Shown: piece by piece, positions 46,388-56,994 of the stretch
Position numbering within the stretch: the stretch's first letter is position 1
Layout of the letters: each line of letters starts with the position of its first letter
Assembly: GCF_000012745.1 (NCBI RefSeq)
Contig: NC_007404.1
Location: forward strand, 62,001-126,000
Length of the DNA: 64,000 nt
Reading direction: 5' to 3'
DNA from: Thiobacillus denitrificans ATCC 25259
Lineage (GTDB): Bacteria; Pseudomonadota; Gammaproteobacteria; Burkholderiales; Thiobacillaceae
Translations under genes and position numbers: made by a program
The notes under the pieces: generated by a model
Database searches by the model: none
What the model saw: the letters and a program-made list of their open reading frames with translations, nothing else
What the model was told of the DNA's origin: nothing

Positions 46388-47824
46388 ATGCCGTCGCGCC
46401 GCGTTTTCCCTCTGCTGATCGGCCTGCTGCTTGCAGGGGCCTTCTCCTCCGTCCCCGCCGCGGAGTTGCCCGAGGGCTTCGTCGCTGCGCTCGACACGGC
46501 CGGGATTCCGCGCGAGCGCGTCGCCGTCGTCGTGCAGAAGCTCGACGCCGAACAGCCGCTGCTCAGCCACAACGCCGAGGCTGCGCTCAATCCCGCTTCG
46601 GTGATGAAACTCGTGACGAGCTTTGCGGCGCTCGACCAGCTCGGCCCGGGCTACCGCTGGACGACCGAGCTGTGGCTGGACGGCCCGGTCGCGCACGGGG
46701 TTCTCGGCGGCGATCTCGTCGTCAAGGGGCGCGGCGACCCGACGCTCACGCTCGAGCGCATGTGGTTGCTGCAGCGCGCACTGCGCGCACGCGGGGTGTC
46801 GCAGGTTCGCGGGCGGCTCGTGCTCGATACGGGCTATTTCGTTCTTCCCGAACTCGATCCCGGTGCGTTCGACGGCGAACCGCTGGCCTTGTACAACGCG
46901 CTACCGGGGCCGCTGGTGGCGAACTTCAACGCCATCACGGTGCATCTGCGGCCAAACGGCGAGACGGTGCGCGTCGTTCCGGACGTTGCCCTGCCCGGCG
47001 TCGATCTGAGTTCGGAACTTGTGCTGAGCGACGAGGCCGGGTGCGACGGCTGGAGCGACGGCATCGAGCCGCGCTTTACCGTCGAGGGCGGGCGGGCCCT
47101 CGTTTTTGGCGGGCGCTACGCCGCCGCGTGCGGCGAGCGGTCGCTGTCGCTGAATCTGTTCGAACCGGCGACGACCTTCGATTTTATGTTTCGCGGGCTC
47201 TGGGCCGAGTCGGGCGGGCGCATCGACGGCGCGACGGTCTTCGGCGCGGTACCGGCCTCGGCGCCCGCGCTGCGCTTCGCGTCGGAACCGCTGACCGAGG
47301 CGCTCGTCCGCCTCAACAAGTATTCCAACAACCTGATGACGCGCAACCTCTTCCTGACCCTCGGCGCCGAGGCCTACGGCCCCCCGGCCACGCCGGAAAA
47401 AGCCGCCGACGCGGTGCGCGCGTCGCTGACGCGCCGCGGCATATCGACGCGCAAGCTGGTGATCGAGAACGGCGCAGGGCTGTCACGGATCGAACGCCTG
47501 AGTGCAGCGGCGCTGACCCAGTTGTTGCGCGCCGCCTATCGCAGCCCGCTGTTCGCCGAATTCGAGTCGGCGCTGCCGATCGTCGCGATCGACGGTACGC
47601 TCAAGCGCCGTTTCAACGGCAGCCCACTGGCGGGCAACGCGCACCTGAAGACCGGCACGCTGCGCGACGTGAGTGCGCTCGCGGGCTACGTCGTCGACGT
47701 GCGCGGCGAACGCTGGAGCTTCGTCATGCTCGTCAACCACGCCCAAGCGCGCCGCAGCGAGGCCGCGCAGCGCGCTTTGCTCGAGTGGGTGCAGTCGGAT
47801 GCCGCCGGCGCGGTAGTGCCCTGA
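46388..47824 (+). CDS. dacB: D-alanyl-D-alanine carboxypeptidase/endopeptidase, PBP4 type
   Basis: The protein has 478 residues from ATG 46388, with a signal peptide ending FSSVPAAE. The three motifs are SVMK (NPASVMKLVTSFAAL), SNN (NKYSNNLMTRN) and KTG (NAHLKTGTLRD). A large insertion after the first motif is typical of PBP4. It trims and cleaves crosslinked peptidoglycan in the periplasm. Confidence 0.9.
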   Translation: MPSRRVFPLLIGLLLAGAFSSVPAAELPEGFVAALDTAGIPRERVAVVVQKLDAEQPLLSHNAEAALNPASVMKLVTSFAALDQLGPGYRWTTELWLDGPVAHGVLGGDLVVKGRGDPTLTLERMWLLQRALRARGVSQVRGRLVLDTGYFVLPELDPGAFDGEPLALYNALPGPLVANFNAITVHLRPNGETVRVVPDVALPGVDLSSELVLSDEAGCDGWSDGIEPRFTVEGGRALVFGGRYAAACGERSLSLNLFEPATTFDFMFRGLWAESGGRIDGATVFGAVPASAPALRFASEPLTEALVRLNKYSNNLMTRNLFLTLGAEAYGPPATPEKAADAVRASLTRRGISTRKLVIENGAGLSRIERLSAAALTQLLRAAYRSPLFAEFESALPIVAIDGTLKRRFNGSPLAGNAHLKTGTLRDVSALAGYVVDVRGERWSFVMLVNHAQARRSEAAQRALLEWVQSDAAGAVVP

Positions 47825-47854
47825 GCTGCCACGGCGGAACGGGAGGGCAACGAG

Positions 47855-48391
47855 TCAGCTCGCGGCGGCGTCGAGCTGGAGCTTGCCGTCCTTGACCGGA
47901 ATGCGCGCGCCGGGACGCTGCTCCATGCGCACCTGTCCCTCTTCCTTGCCGAGCCGGTAGCGGACGTCGTAGCCGATCGTTTCGGTATGGCTGTCGTAGA
48001 CGGTCTTGCAGCGGGTCTCGGTGCGGCTGACCGTGTCCTTGTCCTGCATCCCCTTCTGGATCTGGTTACCGGCGTAGCCACCGGCCGCTGCGCCGGCGAC
48101 GGTCGCGACGGTGCGCCCGCTGCCGCCGCCGACCTGGCTGCCGAGCAGGCCGCCGGCGATCGCGCCGACCGCCGTGCCGGCGATGCGGTTCGGGTCCTTG
48201 ACCGGCGCCTGCTCGTTGACGACGACGTCCGAGCAGACCTCGCGCGGTGTCTTGCGGGTTTCCGTGACCGGCTCGACCGCGAGGACCTCGGCGAATTCCG
48301 GCTGCGCAAGCGCGCGATAGCCGGCGACGCCGCCGATCGCGGTTACCGCAACGGCGCCCGCGATCACACCTGTCATCATCGATTTATTCAT
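47855..48391 (-). CDS. Glycine-zipper 2TM domain protein
   Basis: The protein has 178 residues from ATG 48391, which has GAGGAG upstream; an in-frame ATG 15 bases earlier is possible. An N-terminal membrane helix (VIAGAVAVTAIGGVAGYRAL) is followed by the glycine-zipper segment AGTAVGAIAGGLLGSQVGGG and AGAAAGGYAGNQIQKGMQ, as in the SlyB/Rick17kDa families. It is probably an envelope protein. Function unknown. It is convergent with dacB. Confidence 0.82.
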   Translation of the reverse strand: MNKSMMTGVIAGAVAVTAIGGVAGYRALAQPEFAEVLAVEPVTETRKTPREVCSDVVVNEQAPVKDPNRIAGTAVGAIAGGLLGSQVGGGSGRTVATVAGAAAGGYAGNQIQKGMQDKDTVSRTETRCKTVYDSHTETIGYDVRYRLGKEEGQVRMEQRPGARIPVKDGKLQLDAAAS

Positions 48392-48466
48392 GCTTATTCT
48401 CCTCAATGGCGAACGGGAGGCTTCCCATTTCGATCATAGCGCGCGGCGCGGGCGAGCGGCACAGGA

Positions 48467-49027
48467 CTATGCGGGCTGCAGCAGATCGATCCGGAAATCG
48501 GCTTCGTAGGGCGGAACGTTGCACTCGATGATGTCGGAAGGCGCGACGTCGAGGCGTACGCCGACCACGTCGCTGCGCACCGGCAGCGTCGTCACGCCGC
48601 GGTCGACGAGCACTGCGGTGCGGATTTCGGCCGGCTCGCGACGGGCGAGGTATTCGACCGCGCGCAGCATCGAGTTGCCGTGGTACATCACGTCGTCGAC
48701 GATAACGACGCTCAGTCCGCGCAGGTCGATCGCGGCGTGCGCGGGATTTTCGGTCAGCTGCGTCTCCGGGTGGAGCAGGGTGAGGTCGTCGGCGTAGCGC
48801 TTGATCTGCAGGTCGAAGCGGACGCAGTCGGCGCGGCCCCAGTTGTCGCGCAGCTGCGCGTGCAGGCGGCCGGCGAGCGGTGCACCGCGCCGCAGGATTC
48901 CGACCAGCGCGACGCGGCTGCGTCCGGCGAGCAGGCCGACGGTCTGGCGCGCCATGTCCCTGACGATCGCCTCCAACTGCTCGGCGCTGTAAAGGCAGGT
49001 CCGCCTGCCTGCGGGTTTTTCGCTCAT
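48467..49027 (-). CDS. pyrR: PyrR, uracil phosphoribosyltransferase/pyr regulator
   Basis: The protein has 186 residues. The PRPP-binding motif VVIVDDVMYHGNSML and VALVGILRRGAPLAGRLH identify PyrR. In Gram-positive bacteria it controls pyr attenuation; in Gram-negatives it is often mainly an uracil phosphoribosyltransferase. pyrC is encoded about 4.5 kb away on the other strand, but pyrB is not in the window. It follows ubiD by 80 bases. Confidence 0.9.
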   Translation of the reverse strand: MSEKPAGRRTCLYSAEQLEAIVRDMARQTVGLLAGRSRVALVGILRRGAPLAGRLHAQLRDNWGRADCVRFDLQIKRYADDLTLLHPETQLTENPAHAAIDLRGLSVVIVDDVMYHGNSMLRAVEYLARREPAEIRTAVLVDRGVTTLPVRSDVVGVRLDVAPSDIIECNVPPYEADFRIDLLQPA

Positions 49028-49107
49028 CCGATTAGACCTCGGTCGGGCGCGCCGGGCGCGTCCCGGCGGCAACGAGCGTCGGCGAGGGGGTGCGCACTGC
49101 GTTTCAT

Positions 49108-50571
49108 CTAGAGGCCGAGATCCTGCCAGATCGCGTCGACGCGCGCCTTGACCGCGGCATCCATCGTGATCGGCGTGCCCCATTCGCGCTGGGTTTCGCC
49201 GGGCCATTTGTTCGTCGCATCGATGCCCATCTTGCTGCCGAGCCCCGACACCGGGCTGGCGAAGTCGAGGTAGTCGATCGGCGTGTTTTCGACGAGCAGC
49301 GTGTCGCGCGCGGGGTCGACGCGCGTCGTCAGCGCCCACATGACTTCCTTCCAGTCGCGCACGTCGACGTCGTCGTCGGTGACGAGGATGAACTTGGTGT
49401 ACATGAACTGGCGCAGGAAGGACCAGACGCCGAACATCACGCGCTTGGCGTGGCCCGGATAGGCCTTCTTCATCGACACGACCGCCATCCGGTACGAGCA
49501 GCCCTCGGGCGGCAGGTAGAAATCGACGATCTCGGGAAACTGCTTCTGCAAGAGCGGCACGAAGACCTCGTTGAGCGCGACGCCGAGGATCGCCGGCTCG
49601 TCGGGCGGCTTGCCGGTGTAGGTGCTGTGGTAGATCGGATCGCGCCGCATCGTGATGCGCTCGACCGTGAAGACCGGGAAGGTCTCCTGCTCGTTGTAGT
49701 AGCCGGTGTGGTCGCCGTACGGACCTTCCAAGGCGGTCTCTTCGGGATGGATCACGCCTTCGAGCACGATCTCGCTCGATGCCGGCACCTGCAGCGTATT
49801 GCCGAGGCAGCGCACGACCTCGGTCTTAGCGCCGCGCAGGAGCCCCGCGAACTGGTATTCCGAGAGGGTGTCCGGCACCGGCGTCACCGCGCCGAGGATC
49901 GTCGCCGGGTCGGCACCGAGCGCGACGGCGACCGGAAAGGCCTCGCCGGGATGCGCCTGCTGATGCTCACGGAAGTCCAGCGCGCCGCCGCGGTGCGCGA
50001 GCCAGCGCATGATGAGCTTGTTCGGTCCGATCACCTGCTGCCGGTAGATGCCGAGGTTCTGCCGCTTCTTGTGCGGGCCGCGCGTGACTGTCAGCCCCCA
50101 GGTGATCAGCGGCGCGACGTCGCCGGGCCAGCAGTGCTGGATCGGCAGGCGCGACAAGTCGACGTCCTTGCCCTCCCACACCATTTCCTGGCACGGCGCG
50201 CTGCGGACCTCCTTCGGTGCCATGTTGAGCACCTGCTTCAACACCGGCCATTTGTCCCAGGCGTCGCGCAGCCCCTTCGGCGGCTCGGGCTCCTTCAGGT
50301 AAGCGAGCAGCTTGCCAACCTCGCGCAGCCGCGCCGGATCGTCCTCGCCCATGCCGAGCGCCACGCGCTTGACCGTGCCGAACAGGTTCGCGAGCACGGG
50401 CACGCGGTGCCCCTTCGGATGCTCGAACAGCAGGGCCGGGCCGCCGGCACGCAGCACGCGGTCGGCGATCTCGGTCATTTCGAGGCGGGGATCGACTTCG
50501 GTGGCGATGCGCTTGAGCTCGCCCATTTTTTCGAGCTGTGCGACGAAGTCTCGGAGGTCGTGATAGATCAT
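49108..50571 (-). CDS. ubiD: UbiD, 3-octaprenyl-4-hydroxybenzoate decarboxylase
   Basis: The protein has 487 residues, as for UbiD. It begins [22 protein letters not shown], and the family blocks [25 protein letters not shown] and [23 protein letters not shown] are present. It decarboxylates the ubiquinone precursor using prenylated FMN made by UbiX. Other UbiD-family decarboxylases exist in Rhodocyclales, but the length and blocks fit the ubiquinone enzyme. Confidence 0.92.
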   Translation of the reverse strand: MIYHDLRDFVAQLEKMGELKRIATEVDPRLEMTEIADRVLRAGGPALLFEHPKGHRVPVLANLFGTVKRVALGMGEDDPARLREVGKLLAYLKEPEPPKGLRDAWDKWPVLKQVLNMAPKEVRSAPCQEMVWEGKDVDLSRLPIQHCWPGDVAPLITWGLTVTRGPHKKRQNLGIYRQQVIGPNKLIMRWLAHRGGALDFREHQQAHPGEAFPVAVALGADPATILGAVTPVPDTLSEYQFAGLLRGAKTEVVRCLGNTLQVPASSEIVLEGVIHPEETALEGPYGDHTGYYNEQETFPVFTVERITMRRDPIYHSTYTGKPPDEPAILGVALNEVFVPLLQKQFPEIVDFYLPPEGCSYRMAVVSMKKAYPGHAKRVMFGVWSFLRQFMYTKFILVTDDDVDVRDWKEVMWALTTRVDPARDTLLVENTPIDYLDFASPVSGLGSKMGIDATNKWPGETQREWGTPITMDAAVKARVDAIWQDLGL

Positions 50572-50580
50572 TGCGGGCGT

Positions 50581-51056
50581 TCAGGAGCGAATGCGTTGCA
50601 GCAGCGCCGTCGTCGATGTCTGGTGCCGGAAAGGGATCGAATGGACGGCGCCGCCCCAGTCCTCGACTTCCGACGCGCCGACTATCCGCTCGTGTGGCCA
50701 GTCGCCGCCTTTCACGAGGATGTCCGGCCGGATCCGGAGGATCAGTTCGAGCGGTGTGTCCGCGTCGAACGAGGTCACGAGCGACACCGATTCGAGCGCC
50801 GCGAGCAGGGCCATGCGATCGTCGAGCCCGTTGATCGGGCGGCCGCTGCCCTTGTCCTGGCGACGCACCGACGCATCGGAGTTCACGCCGACGATCAACG
50901 CGCCCCCGAGTGCGCGCGCCTCGGCGAGATAGGTCACGTGCCCGCGGTGCAGAATGTCGAAGCAGCCGTTGGTGAAGACGAGCGGCCGCGGCAACTGCGC
51001 CACGCGCGCGGCGAGTTCGCCGGGCGCGCAGAGCTTGCGCTCGAAGGCGAGTTGCG

Positions 51057-51060
<4 letters not shown>
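50581..51060 (-). CDS. rfaE2: D-glycero-beta-D-manno-heptose 1-phosphate adenylyltransferase
   Basis: The protein has 159 residues from GTG 51060, which overlaps the stop of the BON lipoprotein (GTGA). It is a nucleotidyltransferase with FTNGCFDILHRGHVTYL, carrying HxGH. It makes ADP-heptose for lipopolysaccharide, as the separate second half of HldE. The first half (kinase) is not in the window. Confidence 0.9.
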
Positions 51061-52342
<1,282 letters not shown>

Positions 52343-52709
52343 CTATCCTACATCGTCGAACGCGTTCCTGATCCATTCGGGTTCCATGCCGCCGCTCAGC
52401 GCCACGACGTCGAAGCGGCAGGGTGGCAGGGTCTTCAGGTTCGCAAGATATTGGCGCGCCGCCGCGAGCAATCGCTTCTGCTTGGCGGTCGTCACGCTCG
52501 CCGCGGCGCCGCCGAAGTCGGCGCGGCTGCGCACACGCACCTCGACGAACACGAGGACTGCGCCGTCGTGCATGACGAGATCGATTTCGCCGAAACGGCA
52601 GCGCCAGTTGCGCGTCACGAGTCTGAGACCGTGCGCTTGCAGAAAGCTTGCGGCGCGCGACTCGCCGGATTGTCCGAGCAGGGATTTCAACATCTGCGAC
52701 AATGCGCGC

Positions 52710-52711
<2 letters not shown>
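52343..52711 (-). CDS. yraN: YraN, UPF0102 nuclease-like protein
   Basis: The protein has 122 residues from ATG 52711. GEIDLVMHDGAVLVFVEVRVRS carries the D-ExK-like nuclease motif of the family, and GGAAASVTTAKQKRLLAAA follows. The start codon overlaps that of rsmI on the opposite strand; a second ATG at 52693 is possible. Function is unknown, though the fold suggests DNA or RNA processing. Confidence 0.87.
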
Positions 52712-53575
<864 letters not shown>

Positions 53576-53579
<4 letters not shown>

Positions 53580-54610
53580 CCGACACGCTCACGATCACCC
53601 GCCCCGACGACTGGCACATCCACTTCCGCGACGGCGCCGCGATGCAGAGCGTGATCGGCGACACCGCACGCGTCTTCGGCCGCGCGATCGCGATGCCGAA
53701 TCTGAAACCGCCGGTCGTGACGCTCGCCGATGCCCTCGCCTACCGCGAGCGCCTGCTCGCCGCGTCGGCAGGAACCGGCTTCGAACCGCTGATGGTGCTC
53801 TATCTCACCGACAATACGCGGGCCGACGACATCCGCCGCGCGCAGGCGAGCGGCCTGGTTCACGCCGTGAAGTACTACCCGGCCGGGGCGACGACGAACT
53901 CGGACTCGGGCGTCACCGAACTCACCAAGGCCTACGGCGCGATCGCGGCGATGGAGGAGGTCGGCCTGCCGCTGCTTTTGCACGGCGAAGTCGTCGACCC
54001 CGAGGTCGACGTGTTCGACCGCGAGGCCGTGTTCATCGAGCGACACCTGGTGAAGTTGCTGGAGGATTTTCCGCGTCTGAAGATCGTGCTCGAACACGTC
54101 ACGACGCGGCAGGCGGTCGAGTTCGTCGGCACGGCGCCGTCCAACGTCGCGGCGACGATCACGGTCCATCATCTGCTCTACAACCGCAATGCGATGTTCC
54201 GCGGCGGCCTGCGTCCCCATCTCTACTGCCTGCCGGTGCTGAAGCGCGAGCGGCACCGCGAGGCGCTCGTCGCCGCTGCGGTCTCGGGCAATCCCAAATT
54301 CTTTCTCGGCAGCGATTCCGCGCCGCACCCGATCGGCGCCAAGGAGAGCGCTTGCGGGTGCGCGGGCGTCTATTCGGCGCATGCGGCGATCGAACTGTAC
54401 GCCGAGGCGTTCGAAGATGCCGGTGCCCTCGACAGGCTCGAAGCCTTCGCGAGTTTCCACGGCGCCGATTTCTACGGGCTGCCGCGCAACGCCGCATCGA
54501 TCACCTTACGGCGCGAATCCTGGGAGGTGCCGGCCCGCCTCGCGCTCGGTGACGAAGCGCTGGTGCCTCTGCGGGCGGGCGAGAAGGTGCGCTGGCGCGT
54601 GGTCGGCTGA
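53576..54610 (+). CDS. pyrC: Dihydroorotase, PyrC type
   Basis: The protein has 344 residues, the length of the E. coli type. The metal site HIHFRDG is at 14-20, the carboxylated lysine lies in [18 protein letters not shown], and [21 protein letters not shown] follow. It closes carbamoyl aspartate to dihydroorotate in pyrimidine synthesis. It is translationally coupled to rsmI by an ATGA overlap. Confidence 0.95.
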
Positions 54611-54680
54611 GCGGTCCCGCCGCGACGAAAGCTTGGCCGAAGCCGGCGCAGGCAATCTGCGCCCCCGGTCGAGGCGGGCC

Positions 54681-54686
54681 TATAAT
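54681..54686 (+). promoter_or_regulatory. -10 box of the RNase P RNA gene
   Basis: A consensus TATAAT lies 6 bases before the predicted 5' end. No consensus -35 was seen at the normal spacing. Confidence 0.7.
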
Positions 54687-54692
54687 GGACAC

Positions 54693-54990
54693 GGGAAAGC
54701 GGACCAGGCAACCGCTGCCATGCGTACGCGTGGGAGAGGAAAGTCCGGGCTCCACAGAGCAGGATGCCGGCTAACGGCCGGACGCCGCGAGGCGAGGAAC
54801 AGGGCCACAGAGACGAGCGTATTCAGTTACGGTGAAACGCGGTAACCTCCATCCGGAGCAACACCAAATAGGCAGACGATGACGCGGCTCGCCGAGTCTG
54901 CGGGTAGGTGGCTTGAGCGGGTCAGCAATGGCCCGCCTAGAGGAATGGTTGCCCACGACAGAACCCGGCTTATCGGCCCGCTTTCCCACA
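54693..54990 (+). ncRNA. rnpB: RNase P RNA, bacterial type A
   Basis: Conserved blocks are in order: GAGGAAAGTCCGGGCTCCAC, the ACAGGGCCACAGAGACGAG stretch, TACGGTGAAACGCGGTAACC, ATTGGTTGC-like AATGGTTGCC, and GACAGAACCCGGCTTA. The 5' end GGGAAAGCGG pairs with CCGCTTTCCC at the 3' end to close helix P1. It processes pre-tRNA 5' ends with RnpA. At about 298 bases it is shorter than the E. coli RNA. End positions are estimates. Confidence 0.93.
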
Positions 54991-55090
54991 TCTAGCCTTT
55001 TCAATACCTTAGCGGTTTTTCCTCGAAACGCGAAGAAAACACATCGCTAAGCGCCGGTTTTTCCAGAAACTTATCCACAACCCCCACCCA

Positions 55091-55122
55091 TCCCTAAGTC
55101 CTTGAGACTTAGGGATTTTTTT
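55091..55122 (+). terminator. Strong intrinsic terminator before mraZ
   Basis: A 10-bp stem (TCCCTAAGTC with GACTTAGGGA), a 5-base loop and seven T residues. It lies about 100 bases after the RNase P RNA and probably ends it or its processing precursor, insulating the mraZ promoter. Confidence 0.88.
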
Positions 55123-55134
55123 GCGTTTACGCGC

Positions 55135-55197
55135 TTGACCCCCCCAAAACTATCCCCTATAGTGGGCCCAAGTGGTGATTGGTGGGAGGTTGTGGGA
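55135..55197 (+). promoter_or_regulatory. mraZ promoter and four MraZ boxes
   Basis: TTGACC (55135-55140), 17 bases, TATAGT (55158-55163) form a strong sigma70 promoter. TGGG(C), TGGT, TGGG, TGGG follow at 55163, 55173, 55183 and 55193, one every 10 bases, matching the MraZ operator pattern. MraZ bound here would repress the cluster. Confidence 0.85.
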
Positions 55198-55242
55198 GAA
55201 TGCGCCCCGCCGAGGCCGCACAAATTTCAATACGGGGAGAAC

Positions 55243-55689
55243 ATGTTTCGGGGTGTCGCGACCGTCAGTCTGGATAGCAAGAACCGGCTCGTCGTGCCGG
55301 CGCGCTATCGCGACGCGCTGCTCGTCAACGGCGCCGGGCGTGTCGTCGTGACCGCTGACCCGGGGCAATGTCTGCTGCTCTATCCACTGCCCGAGTGGGA
55401 GCCGATCGAGAAGAAGCTCACCGCCCTCTCCGATTTCAATCCGCGTACCCGCAGCCTCAAGCAACTGCTCGTCGGCTACGCACACGACATCGACATGGAC
55501 AGTGCGGGGCGTGTATTGCTGCCGCCGATGCTGCGCAAGTTCGCCGAGCTCGACAAGAACGTTGTGCTCGTCGGCCAGGGAAGCAAGGTCGAGTTGTGGA
55601 ACGAGGCTCGCTGGGAAGCGCAGGTCGCGCAGGCGCTGAGTTTCAGCCAGGAAGCGCTGCCTTCGGAGTTGGAGGGGTTCACGTTGTGA
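55243..55689 (+). CDS. mraZ: MraZ transcriptional regulator
   Basis: The protein has 148 residues from ATG 55243, after GGGGAGA. Two AbrB-like MraZ repeats are seen: [23 protein letters not shown] and [19 protein letters not shown]. It forms a ring that binds TGGG repeats and represses the division cluster. The earlier in-frame GTG-type starts would span the operator and are rejected. Its stop overlaps rsmH (TGATG). Confidence 0.93.
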   Translation: MFRGVATVSLDSKNRLVVPARYRDALLVNGAGRVVVTADPGQCLLLYPLPEWEPIEKKLTALSDFNPRTRSLKQLLVGYAHDIDMDSAGRVLLPPMLRKFAELDKNVVLVGQGSKVELWNEARWEAQVAQALSFSQEALPSELEGFTL

Positions 55690-56624
55690 TGGAGCCCGCC
55701 CATGTGCCGGTGCTGGCACAGGAGGCGGTGGCAGCGCTGGCGATCAAGCCCGAGGGCGTCTACGTCGACGCGACCTTCGGCCGCGGCGGCCACAGCCGCA
55801 TGATCCTCGCGCGCCTCGGGACGCTCGGGCGGCTCGTCGCCCTCGACCGCGATCCCGCGGCGATCGCCGCCGGCGCCGCCCTCGACGACCCGCGGCTGAC
55901 CCTGCGGCAAAGCGAATTTTCGCGCCTTGGCAAGGTGCTCGACGCGCTCGGGATTGCGCGGGTCGACGGGATCCTGCTCGATATCGGCGTGTCGTCGCCG
56001 CAACTCGACGACGCGGCGCGCGGATTCAGCTTCCGTTTCGACGCGCCGCTCGACATGCGCATGGATCCCGGCAGCGGTATCTCCGCGGCCGACTGGCTGG
56101 CGACGGCGGAGGAGGAAGAAATCAGTGAAGTCATCCGCACCTACGGGGAAGAGCGGTTTGCTAAGCCGATTGCGCGTGCGCTTGTTGCAGCACGGCAAAA
56201 AGAAGCGATCACTAGCACGGCCCAGCTCGCGGGCATCATCGCCGCGGCAGTCAAGAAACGCGAGCCGGGGCAGCATCCGGCGACGCGCAGCTTCCAGGCT
56301 ATACGGATTTATCTCAATCGCGAACTTGAGGAACTGAAGGCTGTGCTCCCGCAATGCGTCGAGCGGCTGCGTGCCGGCGGGCGTCTCGCCGTGATCAGCT
56401 TCCATTCGCTCGAAGACCGCATCGTCAAACGCTTCCTGCGCACCGAGTCGCTCGGCGAGCAGGCGCCGCCGCGCCTGCCGATTCCCGCCGCGATGCTCAA
56501 GGCCGGCCGCCTGAGGCTGGTCGGACGCGCGCAGCACGCGAGCGACGCCGAGGTCGCGGCCAACCCGCGGGCGCGCAGCGCGGTGCTGCGAGTCGCCGAA
56601 CGCGTCGCCGAGGCGGGCGCATGA
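55689..56624 (+). CDS. rsmH: RsmH (MraW), 16S rRNA N4-C1402 methyltransferase
   Basis: The protein has 311 residues from ATG 55689. Signatures are [26 protein letters not shown], the SAM-site DRDPAA, and [15 protein letters not shown]. It methylates C1402 of 16S rRNA at N4; RsmI, also in this window, methylates the 2'-O of the same base. Its stop overlaps the ATG of a 34-codon ORF. Confidence 0.95.
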   Translation: MEPAHVPVLAQEAVAALAIKPEGVYVDATFGRGGHSRMILARLGTLGRLVALDRDPAAIAAGAALDDPRLTLRQSEFSRLGKVLDALGIARVDGILLDIGVSSPQLDDAARGFSFRFDAPLDMRMDPGSGISAADWLATAEEEEISEVIRTYGEERFAKPIARALVAARQKEAITSTAQLAGIIAAAVKKREPGQHPATRSFQAIRIYLNRELEELKAVLPQCVERLRAGGRLAVISFHSLEDRIVKRFLRTESLGEQAPPRLPIPAAMLKAGRLRLVGRAQHASDAEVAANPRARSAVLRVAERVAEAGA

Positions 56625-56725
56625 GTCCTGCGGCCCGCGCCCTCGTGGCTTCCTGCGTCGCGCTGCCGCGTCTACCCGCTCGCCGCGCCGCCGCACGCTG
56701 CAGGCGCCGAAAGGCTTGCGCGTGA
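56621..56725 (+). CDS. 34-codon ORF coupled between rsmH and ftsL
   Basis: The frame runs from ATG 56621 (overlapping the rsmH TGA as ATGA) to a TGA at 56723-56725 that overlaps the GTG of ftsL. The peptide is Ala/Arg-rich (starting [18 protein letters not shown]) with no known domain. It would carry ribosomes from rsmH to ftsL. Whether it is conserved or merely a coupling device is unknown. Confidence 0.4.
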   Translation: MSPAARALVASCVALPRLPARRAAARCRRRKACA

Positions 56726-56994
56726 CCCGGCTCGACCTCGTTCTTGCGCTCGTTCTGGTCGCCTGCGCGCTCGCGGTGATCCAGGCGCAGCATCGCGCGC
56801 GCACCTATTTCGTCGAACTCGAGCGGCTCAAGAAAGAGGCGCGCGTGCTCGACGAGCAATGGGGCCAATTGCAGCTCGAGCAGAGCACCTGGGCGAACCC
56901 GGCGCGCATCGACTCGGTCGCGCGCAACCGCCTCGGCCTCGTGGCGCCGGCCGCCGAGCGCGTGCGCATCGAAACGCTCGGAGGGCTGCCGTGA
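56722..56994 (+). CDS. ftsL: Cell division protein FtsL
   Basis: The protein has 90 residues from GTG 56722, chosen because AAGG lies 7 bases upstream and the start overlaps the ORF stop (GTGA). TTG 56716 would add 2 residues. One membrane helix (LDLVLALVLVACALAVIQAQ) is followed by a coiled-coil (VELERLKKEARVLDEQWGQL). It joins FtsB and FtsQ and activates FtsI/FtsW. Its stop overlaps the ftsI GTG. Confidence 0.9.
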   Translation: MTRLDLVLALVLVACALAVIQAQHRARTYFVELERLKKEARVLDEQWGQLQLEQSTWANPARIDSVARNRLGLVAPAAERVRIETLGGLP

